Origin: Amphibalanus amphitrite
Taxonomy: Eukaryota > Arthropoda > Thecostraca > Balanomorpha > Balanidae
Reading direction: 5' to 3'
Length of the DNA stretch: 64,000 nucleotides
Assembly: GCF_019059575.1 (NCBI RefSeq)
Contig: NW_024883081.1
Coordinates: 62,001 to 126,000 of the forward strand
Shown here: positions 19,792 through 31,060 of the stretch, piece by piece
How positions within the stretch are numbered: position 1 is the stretch's first letter
Layout: every line of letters starts with the position of its first letter
Position numbers and translations under genes: made by a program
Notes under the pieces: generated by a model
Seen by the model: the letters and a program-made list of their open reading frames with translations, nothing else
What the model was told of the DNA's origin: nothing
The model's database searches: none

Positions 19792-22700
19792 TCAGTCGGC
19801 GCTCTGTGCTCGGCACAGGGCGACCGGGTCAGGAGCGGGCCGCTGCCGCCAGGGCCGCGGCCACCAGCCACGCGGCAGCGCCCGCGCACCGGCCGCCACC
19901 ACCCGCTCAGCCCAGATGCGCGCCACGGCGTCATTGGGGCTTCCCTGAGCAGGATCGAACCAGAGCTGCATGCACGGCTCCGTATCCGCCGTGAACTTCC
20001 ACGAGTGATCCCACACCTGAAAAAGGCGCACGGTTTGCGTCACAGCTCGGCTCACTTTCACAGTCCACGCACCGGCAGCAATTAAGGGCTACTTAGATAG
20101 TGTGCTAATAGAGCGCAATCACTTAGCTTAATCCATATAGTCAACCATGAATTGTTAATTACGAGCGAGCGAGCGAAGCGAAGTCTTTTCAATATCACGG
20201 AAAAAGCTCAGTATGAGCGGCCCGACCCGGCCCGGCCTGTAACGCTTTTGAGAGGCTTATATCTCAGCAACCGCTGCACAGTGGGGATTTTTCCGATCTA
20301 GCGCCTATTAATTCAAAAAATATTTTTTGGATTTTGGTTTATTTTTTGTGTCAGTAGGGCTAAGAAATGTCTGAATTTTTCATATATGGCATTGTTTTAT
20401 CTGTATGTCCACAGCAAAACTAGGAAAAATGCGCCCAAAGTTCACACTCATGCGTGATTACTCAATGGGCTCAGCAAGGCCCGAAAGTATAGCTCAATTT
20501 CATTGTCCTGTCCTGTTGGTTTTAATCTTGCGAGGTCTTAAAGTTGCATATCGTCTGAAAGGCACCTTTATTAGGAATGGAATGGCAAACAGAAAGTATG
20601 CCACAACCTTACTAAGGTCACAAAAATGCCCTTTACAAAAAAAACCCTTACAGACACCATATTGAAGGAATGGTATTCTAAATAAATGTAGGAAATCAAC
20701 AATGTCCTCCACACTTTTCCACTCCGAAATATATCCTATCGAATTCGCCACTTTCTTCTGCACAAGACAACGCCTAGTTTGGCTGCCGGAACTTGCCTGA
20801 ACACGGAATATTCACAACACCCCACTCGAGGAGCGCTAGGGCAAACAGCACGATATAGGTATGTTTCGGACATAGGCGAATAATTTTACTTCGTGATTTA
20901 TATGATGCATATTTTCTGAGACACATTCATTAGGAATAGGATGACAAGCGTAAATTATACATACCGTAACCTAATTAACCATCGCACTTGTGGGGAGGGG
21001 GAGGGGGAAGGGGTCGGATAAAACCCAATGGTTTTCCGCAAATTACTCGCGCAAAAAGCGGCCGATCGCGCCGAAACTTTCGGTACCCTCGAGATCATCA
21101 ATTTTACATCTAACCTAAAAATTTCATGACTCTGACCCAACTGACCTTTGACCTGTGGCATATTTCTCGAGACCATGTTTGGCCGGAATCGCGATTCGGC
21201 GTATGCCAGCTCACATTATCCGCGGTTTCCAGTCTTTTTGTGGTTTTAAACGTTCAAATATGTGAAATGATGTTGGTGCCATGCATAATGGTGGGTGTCA
21301 AGGTCACGTGAAGGTCAAGTCAAGGCCATTGACCTTTTGATGACCTTGGTTCACTTTTTCGAGTTTTACTTGTTTCTAGGGTAGTCTTTGGTGCTGATTT
21401 CGATTTTAGCAGCCATTTGAATATTTACGAAGTAGTTCTAGTGCCTTCGTTCCATGTTACGAAGCTATCAGTAGTAGGTGACACTTCTATGGATGGCCGG
21501 CAGGACGCCTACTAATTGATCTAACATGACCTGACCCGACCTGGCCTAAATGCATAAAGACATCGTCTGTGATCAAAACTAACATGACATTCGTGATCAG
21601 CACCCCAAAATACCCCGTAACACCCTAACTTTGCGAAGATTCAAGAGGTCTCGATTTCCCAACTTTAGTTAGGTCATTAAACTGACTTGGAAAGTCAGCT
21701 TATGACCTTGGACTTTGAAATTGGATATATTCGGCCTAATGTCGTCATAGGCAGCACGCTTGACTTTTCCGCGAAGCTCTAGCTTGATCAGGGGCCAAAC
21801 GGCTGAGCGGGGGGTCCAATTGAACCCCCTATATATGTTGATTATGCACATTTACAGGTAAAATTCTCACCAGGACACACCAGCCAACATCTGTGCACAA
21901 TCTGGCTACAATTCTACCTATGGTTTGCCCCCTACGAATAAATACGTGCTAGATCGGAAAAATCCCCACTGTGCGCTGGACCGATTGGCCTGCGGTCTTT
22001 TTTTTTTTTGTTGGCTAGCACTATTCCCTCTACCCCGTAATTGACTACTCTTGATACATTACAGGGACCGTCGTGGCACGTGCCACGTGAAAAGTCAAGG
22101 GTGTTATTTGTCAAAAGTTGCAAAAGAAGTGATTTTGAGAGGCTCATCTCAGCAGCCGCTTGGGCGGTCTTGCGGTAAATTTTGTAGGGTAGCTGCACCC
22201 CTTCAACCAAAGGTCGGATGCTCTTGATCTATGTGAGTGACCCCCACTGCACGTGCAAAATGCAAAAAGAAGAGGTGCCGAATTTGTTCCCATTTCAATA
22301 ACTCTGTAATTACTGGGGCGATTTAGCTGAAACTTGGCATACAGGTAGGCAGTAGGCACCCACCAGGCAATGCATTCCCATATGTTGCGGTTAGGGTGCT
22401 ACTGCTTGTGTATTATGTGTAAAATAAAGGACGCTTGAATCTTACCTGAGTGATGTCCATTTCTTGATCACTTTCATCTGTGGGTGACCGAGCAGCGACA
22501 GCAACCCAAGGCGTATACGGAATCTGTAAAAAATCAGCACACCGTTACCACATGTTTTAATAAAACTTACCTATAGGGAGGTAGCATAAAATACAGATCA
22601 AAACAATACCTAACATACAAACATACAGATATTCGGTTAGGTTGAAATGGCTAAAAAATATAGAAAATAAGGGCAAGGTACTAGGGCTGTAAAGCTGTAA

Positions 22701-23002
22701 GGGCTCGGTACTAGTAATAATTTTTGGCTAAAAATATCACAAATAAAGACTCTGCACTAAAGCTGTAATGTCTGGTACTAGGAATAACTTTAGAGTGAAG
22801 TGTTACAAAAACAATATTCAAAGTCTTTTGATAACTTTGCAGGCATTTTCATCACTTTTAAAAAATAACTTACATTCTGATCCGGCACAGCACTGTTCTT
22901 TAGACGCAAACGTTTTTGACTGTGCTTATCATGGTGCGCACTTCTTGTTAAGTTTAAGTGGTCATGTGGTCTTGGCTCATTGGTCATGCCACACACCCTC
23001 AT
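19792..23002 (-). CDS. Unrecognised three-exon minus-strand gene (144 aa model)
   Basis: Exon a 23002-22874 (43 codons, MRVCGMTNEP...SAVPDQN) ends GAAT|GTAAGT; its exon begins at 23037 after CTTTTTTACTTTTAG, leaving a short 5' UTR with an in-frame TAA. Exon b 22523-22446 (26 codons, IPYTPWVAVAARSP...EMDITQ) has acceptor TTTTTTACAG and donor CAG|GTAAGA. Exon c starts at 20016 after GCGCCTTTTTCAG (VWDHSWKFTADTEPCMQLWF...) and stops at 19792. All three junctions are phase 0, which is unlikely by chance. A basic patch (KHSQKRLRLK) lies in exon a. No family is recognised. A further exon at 17695-17528 (ADSGDSARR...APTDSK) with AATAAA at 17217-17212 could be the true 3' end. Intron 2 contains the nested transposons. 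Confidence 0.5.
20277..21973. mobile_element. Transib-like element (CACAGTG ends, 5-bp target duplication)
   Basis: The ends are CACAGTGGGGATTTTTCC at 20277 and its exact complement ending at 21973; the match extends over about 26 bp. The flanks are CGCTG (20272-20276 and 21974-21978), and T-family copy 2 has this CGCTG once (CAAGCGCTGGACCG near 40757), so it is a genuine 5-bp target duplication. Transib elements have CACWRTG termini and GC-rich 5-bp duplications. No transposase is visible in the shell (20277-20974 and 21836-21973). It is interrupted by a TTAA element at 20975-21835. Confidence 0.75.
20975..21835 (-). mobile_element. TTAA-target element D, nested in the Transib-like element
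   Basis: TTAA at 20975-20978 is followed by CCATCGCACTTGTGGGG. The body is the reverse complement of element B (1768-3847 without its insert), including ATGTTACGAAG and the GATGTCTTTATGCATTTAGG stretch used as the empty-site reference. The right end near GGGGGGTCCAATTGAACCCC is decayed and its exact limit uncertain. Confidence 0.65.
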
Positions 23003-23113
23003 CCACTTTTCTCTGTACTTCTTTTTTTAGCGGGAACCTAAAAGTAAAAAAGGGTCAACACATGCTTAGTCCATGCAACACATACTCTGTGTATTAAGCT
23101 GAATAGCTCCACT

Positions 23114-23740
23114 GAGCCCAGTTTCACCAAGTGCGGTAAACTTAATTTTGGGGTAGTTTTTGTAGTTAAAGGAAAAGGGCCACCTTCGTGAAATATGAAG
23201 ATATCGTTGTTTTTCATTTTGACATTATTATTTTTCATTTTCTTTTTAAAACTGGTGCCAGAAGTGCACAATTCGCGAAAAAGTATTTAAAACTATTTAA
23301 CATATTGGTACTATGTTGATACTCTCTACGGCACCTACTGTATGATGGCATAGCGATGACGTCACACTCAAGCCAATCAGCGTTCAGAAGACAGACTCGT
23401 CGGATTGTGTCAGATAAGCTGATTGGTTAAAGCTGAGCTGGTTGGAGCTGATTGGTAAAAAACCAAAGCCTCGCCGCGGGTGGCTATATTGTCGGATAAG
23501 AACGCATTCCTGGGATAAGAACGCATTCCTGGCGTATTTTCTTTTAAAATTGCCGATAACTACGAATGGAGGCCGAAATCGGCCGTAAGGAGGTAGGCAA
23601 ATAGGTTTTCGGACACGGGCTACAAGATGGCTATCTCAGTTTAAATCCCCATGTTAAAGGTGACCCTTTTCCTTTAAGTAGTGGGGTAGTTTGGTAGTTT
23701 ACCCCAAATTGAGTTTACCGCACTTGGTGAAACTGGGCTC
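23114..23740. mobile_element. MITE with 28-bp GAGCCCAGTTTCACC inverted ends, split by an insertion
   Basis: GAGCCCAGTTTCACCAAGTG... at 23114 and its perfect complement ending at 23740 share 28 bp, and similarity continues inward (AATTTTGGGGTAG). Without the nested element at 23166-23677 it is only about 115 bp. Confidence 0.75.
23166..23677 (+). mobile_element. TTAAAGG-ended element, complete copy, 512 bp
   Basis: The ends TTAAAGGAAAAGGGCCACCT and the complement of TTAAAGGAAAAGGGTCACCT are flanked by GTAG on both sides (23162-23165 and 23678-23681), a 4-bp duplication. Two direct copies of GATAAGAACGCATTCCTGG lie at about 23496-23532. Related partial copies are at 14896-15146 and 25030-25274. 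No coding capacity. Confidence 0.8.
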
Positions 23741-25029
23741 TGGTGAGTTTCCTTTTCTTGTCAGCACATAAGTGAAAGAAAACTGTGTAGACAAGAGATG
23801 AATCAAACCCCCATGGAAAGGTAGGTGTTACCACAACCAGGAAATGGGATTTGAAGGGCTGGATAAATGTGTCTGAGTTCTGCCTTTCAGCAGACTGGAA
23901 AACATCCATACACTACGCCGGATGCCCGTGAGCCCCTCATGCGCCAAAATTTGAAGCAAGCAATTTTGAGCTGAAATTCCAGTGCATGATTTCCACTGAA
24001 AGTTGGGTGCCTGTTTGCACCAAAATTAAGCCACTTTTACATAAAGCACATGTGCATATCTACCGACCAAGGCTATATCAACCAGACAGATCGTTCCGGG
24101 GCCTCGGAGTCAGACGCTCTTCCCTTTCTGAGCGTCTGAATTAGTTAATGTTCCCATGTAAACCCAATACCACAATTTGTGTGGCACACTGTAGAATCTT
24201 AAGGTGAAACAAGGCCCAGGCCGGAAGTTCCGACTCTCTTCAGACCTGCCAGCGCCCGCAGGGCAAGTCTGCTGCTAGATTGACCACAGCGTGTCAAAAA
24301 ATTCGGTGACAGCCATTTGCATAAACATTATGCGCCATGCGGTCACCCTGCGCCTAAAAATTCAGCTGCCACCATGCGCTGAATTTGACGCATGCAAAAT
24401 TATGCTGGATGTGCGATGAAATTTTCGGGGCAACGCCGCAATCACGCCACTTCGCATGACATATTCGGCATAACTTGCGTTTTTTTATCCAGTCTGGCAT
24501 TTCAGTTGTGAAAGCCTGAACAGTTCAAAAGGGTTTGCTAATCCAGGGGAGAGTTCTGTGAAAACAAAAGTAATAGAAGAGCCATTGCAATAAATAAGAA
24601 TTTAGGTACCTACCTAGGTACTTACTTGTGCACAGTCACACGCATATCAGTCCCGACCCGACGTAGGTCGTTTGCTCCGCGGATCACGCACTTCTTCATC
24701 GTTATTACTTATTATAGGTATTTGTTCGAACAAAAATGCCCTGATTTCGGATCAGAGCCACGGTATAAAATATGGTATACTGCCTTGCGTAAGATAAAAA
24801 TGCATTTTAGCAATTGGCTACCAAACGAGATGTCATCTGTTCAGGGCATAGCATAGGTTTACTTTCATAGACCTCATGAAAGTAGCTCATGAAACTCATC
24901 ACCAATCAGCGCGACGGATTTCAAGATTCGATTGCGGATGTTCATCCGCCGGCCGATTGCCAGAACAGACAACGAAAAATAATGCAACTGCTCGTGGTCT
25001 GCTCGCTAGTACAGGGATCCGTGCCTGAT
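23741..25029. other. Spacer with a weak minus-strand exon candidate
   Basis: On minus, TGTTTTCCAG|TCTGCTGAAAGG opens SAERQNSDTFIQPFKSHFL (about 23895-23834) before a weak GTAACA donor. It could be a 5' exon of the 23002-19792 gene, but phase and donor do not allow a firm call. Nothing else is recognised. Confidence 0.3.
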
Positions 25030-25274
25030 CAGTACTGCTGCAAGCTGATTGGTTAAAAACCAAAGCCTCGCCGCGGGTGGCTGTATTGTCGGATAAGAAC
25101 GCATTCCTGGGATAAGAACGCATTCCTGGCATATTTTCTTTTAAAATTGCCGATAACTACGAATGGAGGCCGAAATCGGCCGTAAGGAGGTAGACAGAGA
25201 GGTTTTCGGACACGGGCTACAAGATGGCTATCTCAGTTTCAATCCCCATGTTAAAGGTGGCCCTTTTCCTTTAA
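25030..25274 (+). mobile_element. TTAAAGG-ended element, right half only
   Basis: It matches 23430-23677 nearly base for base, including the doubled GATAAGAACGCATTCCTGG and the end CCCTTTTCCTTTAA. The left half is missing. Confidence 0.75.
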
Positions 25275-25914
25275 CATGTGATATGAGAATAAATGGTATT
25301 GACATAGTGGAACAATTCAGTAAATAGCGTGGTTCGTGAAGCTTCTTCATGCGGCTGCCACAAACCTAAACATTTTCAAACCTGTCTTAGCAGGAAAACC
25401 ATTCGCTGTATCCGCTCTTTGTACCTACATAGGTGTACGACACCCGTGTAGGTGCGCTTCTCAGGATCCTCTGAATGGGCTCACATTGTAATTAGACTGA
25501 GCTCAATGCCCCTCTCCACCGTGTTTCCCTGGTGTGGCGAGACGTTACAGTTTTCCTGGCTGCACTTCCGCGGCCGAGCTCAATGTCACCGTATAGGCCG
25601 GCGACGAGAGGTCACTCCCCGGGATCTGTACCAGTGATTGTTGACAAGCCGTAACAGCTGTGGAGGACAGTGATTGCCTTTTTTCAATGGCCAAACACGT
25701 GTATCTATATTTACTTAAACAGGTAAAGGAGGCCGGAGCGTTGATATTTCATTTAACCGAACGCAGATACATAGGTATGTATGCCTTAACATGCATGGGA
25801 TGTCCATTTTGTCCAATATCCATATTGTAATAGTATGGCACCTTCCCAACGTGAGCACCTTTGACGCGCTTTCATCTAGTTTTGCTGCAATTCTGATCGA
25901 GATTGCAATCCTTT
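25275..25914. other. Spacer, nothing recognised
   Basis: Short open frames without splice context; no repeat ends recognised. Confidence 0.35.
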
Positions 25915-27056
25915 TTATTTGCTATCTGTGCTTGTTTCAGATAGATTGGTAGTCGACTGTTGATCGGTGCTCTCTGCCTGCTGCTGGCCCGAGGCGGGTG
26001 CCCCTGAGAGCACCGGAACAATCCGAGATAGGAGCGACAATGTATGTAACATCGAGTAAATACAGGCTGCAGACATTCCGTTATGTAACCTGAACCGAGT
26101 ACAACGTGCCTGAAACCTGAGGATGACTGCGCCGAACGTCACCTGCAGTCAAGGAAGTTTCGTGCAAGTCCGCTTTTTATATGGTGAGTAGAAATTCTGT
26201 CGCTCATTGGCTCATTGGGCAAAACCATTCAAGTGATGAAACCTCGTCCGTGGAAATGTGGCGCAGGCATGCAATAGTACGCAGAGTGACTCACCCAAGC
26301 GTACGTGACATTGTTCACTGCGCTGGCCCGTGTCCTTTCTGGTCCCGGACTGAGTGCGAGCCAGTACCTGACAAACACGTCATCACCTAACCAGCCGTTG
26401 ATTTTTCAGGGACACAGGCCTGCAGGGCTCGAAATACTCGCAACTGCGCCTGAGAGGATCGGCGTGGTGAAAGGGTGAGCCCGGTGCCGCTCGAGCCCTG
26501 TTCGCCGAAAGCCTGGCTCGGCCCGGCCCGGCCCGGGTGGGACGGACGGGCAGCTGGGGGCACAGCGGTGCCTGACCCACCAAGATGCCATCGGTCGGCA
26601 CTGCACGCGAGGGGGGGGGGGCGTCGCCCCTCTGCATTCTGACAGGGGAAAGCCGATGTCGCGGCCACTGACCTTGAGCGGCCACATCAAGCGCATGACA
26701 CGATGAAAAGGAACGGAAACGGCTCAAGTGCAACGTCTTTCCGATACGTGTCACCCTTTTATATAAGTCCAAGGCATGGTACGAGCAGGAAAACCAAAAA
26801 ACGAGGGACTAGTATATAAGTCCCTCGAGTCCGGAAAACAGGAGAGCTAGAAATTTTATATTTTTAATTATTGATTTTTTTTTCTGTCTTTGATTTTCAG
26901 ATCCCCATACGTTTCAGTCAGATCGAAGAAGAGCATGATGTTGCCTTCACCGCCGCTGGGCGGGCTCAGCTGCTCAGCTGTAGATTCGCTCCCCTTACGG
27001 GTCTTGACACTGCCTGTGTCAGCCCACGGCTCTCGGAGACGGTTTTCAAGTGGCAC
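25915..27056 (-). CDS. Candidate two-exon 3' end of an unrecognised gene
   Basis: On minus, TTTCTTTGTAG|GTG opens at 27056 (VPLENRLREPWADTGSVKT) with a donor ACCC|GTAAGG at about 26999, leaving phase 1. The next acceptor GGTGCTCTCAG at 26004 begins in the complementary phase and reads APASGQQQAESTDQQSTTN... to a TAA at 25917-25915; an AATAAA (25919-25914) overlaps that stop. Matching phases and a polyadenylation signal support a real gene end. The 27056 frame also stays open further (…NIMLFFDLTET), so alternative donors exist. Upstream exons were not found and no family is recognised. Confidence 0.35.
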
Positions 27057-27904
27057 CTACAAAGAAAAAAGAGAAATATGTAGTTCAGGCGACCGGCTCC
27101 ACTGGTCAAGAGGCTCGGGGAATCTCAATCAGTTATCTGAGTACAATTTGGCGTTTTGTCTCGTCACTTTTTCGTCAGGTAGCACTATGAGGCATGAGAG
27201 TCCCTATTAATCTATTGACTCAATAGATATTTGCCAGTACTCTTGGCTCTTGTAACATGCTGTTTTAATTTTGTCGAAATGCTGCTCCCCTATGAAAGCA
27301 GCGACATATTGGACCACAAAGACAAAGTGTTTGAAGAATAAAAGGCTTACTAACAGAACAGGGCACATGCGTGGGATTCGGAACGGTTGCGGTTAGCGGT
27401 ATCTAACTACGCCACTAGGGCGACAAAGGTCAAACGATTCATTGCAACTTTTATATTGAAGAGCATGCAACTCAAATAAGCGACGACAACTGTGTATTTT
27501 CATTTGTTCCCAAGATGCAATACTCAAGACATAAAATGAAAAGGCCTGACAATACTTATTCGACTTCGTGAACATTCTAGGATGTGCTTGTGTCGTGCAT
27601 GCAATTGCATATTGACACAGTTGAATCATAAGAAGAAGTTGCCTGTGAAAGTCGTATAGAGTACCTTCGAACAACAGTTATACCTGCGTGCGTGACACAC
27701 TTTATGGAAATTCCATGTGATGATCACACCTTGCCTAAAAAAAACTTACAAGTACATTCGGGAAGCTATTATCTGTAGTCTGTAGTGCGGAAATTTCCAC
27801 TGCAGAAGTAGGAACTGACATCATACGTAGTTGCCGGGGTAAATGTTGGAAACACCGAGCTATTCCCGGCAGAGCGAACCAGGAGGCCAGTCAGGAGTCA
27901 ACGG
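27057..27904. other. Spacer, nothing recognised
   Basis: Unique-looking sequence without convincing exons or repeat ends. Confidence 0.35.
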
Positions 27905-28710
27905 GTAGGCGTTCTCCTTTCAGCACGTCAGTACCCCAGCCAGTATGCCAGTCCCCCAGTCTCCCTGTCTGCAGTCTAATTATTTGACAGCCCTCTGTGC
28001 GTCCCCTATCTGTCAGTATCTGTAGCAGACAGTCCCCCTCTCTGCTAGATCCCCTGTCTCCCTGTCCCACTGCCAGTCCGCCAGTCTCCCTGTCTCCCAG
28101 TCCCCCTGTCCATCAGTCCTCCTGTCTGTCTGCCAGTCCCCCTGTCCATCTGCCAGTCACCCTGTCTGTCCGCCAGTCCCCCTGTCTGTCTCCCAGTCCC
28201 CCTGTCCATCAGTCCTCCTGTCTGTCTCCCAGTCCTCCTGTCTGTCTCCCAGTCCCCCTGTCCCGTCAGTCCTCCTGTCTGTCTCCCAGTCCTCCTGTCT
28301 GTCTCCCAGTCCTCCTGTCTGTCTCCCAGTCCCCCTGTCCATCAGTCCTCCTGTCTGTCTCCCAGTCCTCCTGTCTCCCAGTCCTCCTGTCTGTCTCCCA
28401 GTCCCCCTGTCCATCAGTCCCCCTGTCTGTCCTCCAGTCCCCCTGTCCATCAGTCCTCCTGTCTGTCTCCCGGTCCCTCTGTCAGTCCGTCAGCCCCCTG
28501 TCCATCTGCCAGTCACCCTGTCTGTCTCCCAGTCACCCTGTTAGTCTGCCAGCCCCCTGTCCGCCAGTCCTCCTGTCCGTCTGTCTGTCTCCCGGTCCCC
28601 CTGTCTGTCCCCCTGTATGTCTGTCTGTCTCCCTGTCAGTCCGCCAGTCTCCCTGTCAGTCTGCCAGTCCCCCTGTCTGTCCGCCAGTCCCCCTGTCTGT
28701 CTGCCGGTGA
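27905..28710. repeat. CAGTCCYCCTGTCTGTCTCC minisatellite
   Basis: About 800 bp of imperfect ~20-bp units based on CAGTCCCCCTGTCTGTC with CCATCAG and CTGCCAG variants. Both strands stay open (Pro/Ser/Leu/Val-rich on plus, Gly/Arg/Asp/Thr-rich on minus), which is a product of repetition rather than evidence of a gene. Confidence 0.85.
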
Positions 28711-28980
28711 CAGGTGCGGGACATGGCGCGGCCGGTGGCGCTGCGTTTCCTGCCCAGTTGGCCGCGGACTCGGCGCCGCGGTCCCGGCTCGGCGCCTGGC
28801 ACCGCTCCTCAGTAATCGGCCTGCAGCATCGGGCGCCGTTTTCCTGCGGTGACTCGTCAGCGAGCGGTGGCCGCCCGCTGGTCTGCACGCCACCGTGTGT
28901 AGTAATGTGCCCTACCCCGGCGGCCAACGAGAGGGGTGCGCCACGGAGCACATCGGTACACCGCACGCTGCATACCGCAT

Positions 28981-29040
28981 CGGCACACTGCACGCAGCAC
29001 ACAGCACACAGCACACAGCACACAGCACACAGCACACATA
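28981..29040. repeat. CACAGCACA microsatellite
   Basis: Short array of CACAGCA units (about 60 bp) within GC-rich unique sequence. Confidence 0.7.
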
Positions 29041-30668
29041 GCGCAGCGCACAGTGCGGCATTTCGGGGGTCGGGAGGCGGCCCAATAGAACCACCGACAG
29101 GTGACAGAGTCAGGTCGCGCTGCTACAAGGCGCGGAGCGCAAGGTCAGATGATCACTGATCACTTCATAAGGTCAGATCACAATGTCTAGCAGGTGTGCG
29201 ATGTCACAAAGTCAAGTTTCTTTTATAGAAGGTGATTAGAATAAGATAATAAAGGAGATGTGATGATAATAGCGGAGCGATTAGTCCCCCGCATGAGGGC
29301 CGGAAAATAGGAAAAAAGGTCATTTAACACTGCCAAGCATATCAGAAGTGCGGGCAAATCCGGGCACCGCCCAAGGCTCCTCAGGTACGCTGACACCGGG
29401 GTGAGCTGAGCAGGTACTGCCGGCGCGGGGTGAGCCCAAGTCCTCGCTGGACTACAACCTCCCCGGGGTGGCGTGGGAGCGGCAGGGCGGGCTGTCCCAC
29501 CGGGACACTTCGGACTTCTGTCCCACCGGGACTGCAGCGCACCGTCGCCCGCGGCGGGACGCACTGTTCAATGTCTACCTGCACCCATTCTATCATGCCG
29601 TAGACATGCAATGTCCTTTTTCAGGCCGAAAGAGCTACCAACAAAACAAACAAATGCCACGATGAAAGTGTATCACAGTCAAGGCCGGGCCTGTCGGCGC
29701 GGTAAGCCGGTGGTCCTCACGGGGCCGAGTGCCGATGGCCGTGCCGATAGGTCTGACTCGGCTCGGGGGCCGCTGAGGGGTGCTGTAATTCCTCCCGTGC
29801 ACAGGGGCCGTGGCGTGCTGCCCGGCCGGCGCGGCGGTCAGCGGTGCCGGCCACCAGCCGACCCCTGCACTGCAGGAAAGGACGGCAGCGCGCCGCCGGA
29901 CCGCCATCGTTCCACCGAACTGCCGCCGCCCATGGCGCCGCCGGACGCCCCTATAATGGAGCGTAAAAAGGCGGCTGGCATGACGCTGCCGGATCCGAGC
30001 CGGTGCCGCTGCCACCGCAGTGCACACGGCGTCGTACCGCGGCTGCAGCGCCGTTCCCGACCAACTCGGACGGAATGCGGGCACAGCTCCGACCGGCACG
30101 CGACCGCTCGGCCCGTGGAGTGTCCTTCCTGCGCGGTAGGACCTGTCCGGGGACATGTTGGACTGATTTGGGACATGGTGTAGATTTGCAAATAACGGCT
30201 AACGCTCATGTTGTTTGTTGGCGGATAGCTTTGTGTTCGATGCATTTTACCCGATGTTAGTAGAATCTACAAGTGCCGACACACCATTAGGTGTCAGTGT
30301 ATATCATGCAATGTGTGTGAACATCTACATACAATCGTCAGTGGGGTTAAAAATATTTACTGCATGTGTGTGGACACCATCGGCTACTGCAGTCCCCCGC
30401 TCCATCAATAGCTACATACAGGTGCTTCTGGCAAATGGCACGGTCATTGGTGCACAGGATGGTTCCCTGGGTACCATAAGACGGCTCTGCTGGGATTCTA
30501 ATTACCAAGGAATTATCTGCTGGACATTTTAGGTGGTGTTTGACTATAAAGGGCGTTTTCACGGCGGCTATCTGGTACACGTCTGGTGCACAAAGTGCAG
30601 ATTTGTTCATATTAAATTCGTAGTTATTTTTTAGTTTCATCTGTCACAACGTTATGTCGTGGGTTAAT
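29041..30668. other. GC-rich stretch with one weak exon-like frame
   Basis: Plus frame 29424-29665 (QVLPARGEPKSSLDYNLPGV...) follows a GAGCTGAGCAG acceptor-like sequence and has a balanced composition, but no clear donor. The 29635-30245 region is open in several frames because of its GC content. No family recognised and no firm gene call. Confidence 0.3.
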
Positions 30669-30676
30669 GTACCTAG

Positions 30677-30945
30677 TAGAGATGTCAATCGGATACCAAC
30701 TTTTTGGTATACCGATACCAAACCGATACCAACTCGGTATTTGGTATTTCAATCCTAATGTGTTTGGTATTTTGTTGGTATCATGAACCCTTGCTAATGT
30801 TTATTTATTAAGAGGCTAAGAAATCGGTAAAAAGTTGGTATTTTCCTCATGTTCCCAAGTTGGTTTGGTTTCGGTATTTCTCCACGGTTTTGGTTGGTAT
30901 TTGGTTTGGTATCGGTATTCCGATTTTCCGTAATTGACATCACTA
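30677..30945. mobile_element. hAT-type MITE built of GGTAT/CGGTATC repeats
   Basis: The ends TAGAGATGTCAAT and the complement of TAGTGATGTCAAT are flanked by a perfect 8-bp duplication GTACCTAG (30669-30676 and 30946-30953). The interior is almost only short GGTAT/CGATACC motifs. 269 bp, no coding capacity. Confidence 0.85.
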
Positions 30946-31060
30946 GTACCTAGCTACTCTAATATTTTGACCTTTCGACATTCGCTTATCACTGAATGAC
31001 ATAAACAGTAGCACGTAACTTGACATGAACAGTTGACAAATTCCTCAGCATGACCCTGGT

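Larger units (their letters stand above)
20158..22400 (+). mobile_element. T-family repeat, copy 1, split by a Transib-like insertion
   Basis: The left part 20158-20276 begins ACGAGCGAGCGAGCGAAGCG and the right part resumes at 21974 with GCACGTGCCACGTG-type boxes. Copies at 40645-41383 and 54350-55015 give the order of parts. The family carries repeated CACGTG sites and the recurring phrase CTCAGCAACCGCTGGACCGA. No coding frame. It is probably a non-autonomous element; its class is unknown. Confidence 0.6.

Noticed and set aside
27997-28710. Pro/Ser/Val-rich frame and its minus counterpart as mucin-like genes
   Set aside because: They lie entirely within a ~20-bp minisatellite that is open on both strands; no signal peptide or exon context.
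29473-30245. Overlapping GC-rich frames as a gene
   Set aside because: Several frames on both strands are open at once, with no donor/acceptor pair and no recognisable domain; only 29424-29665 was kept as a weak remark.
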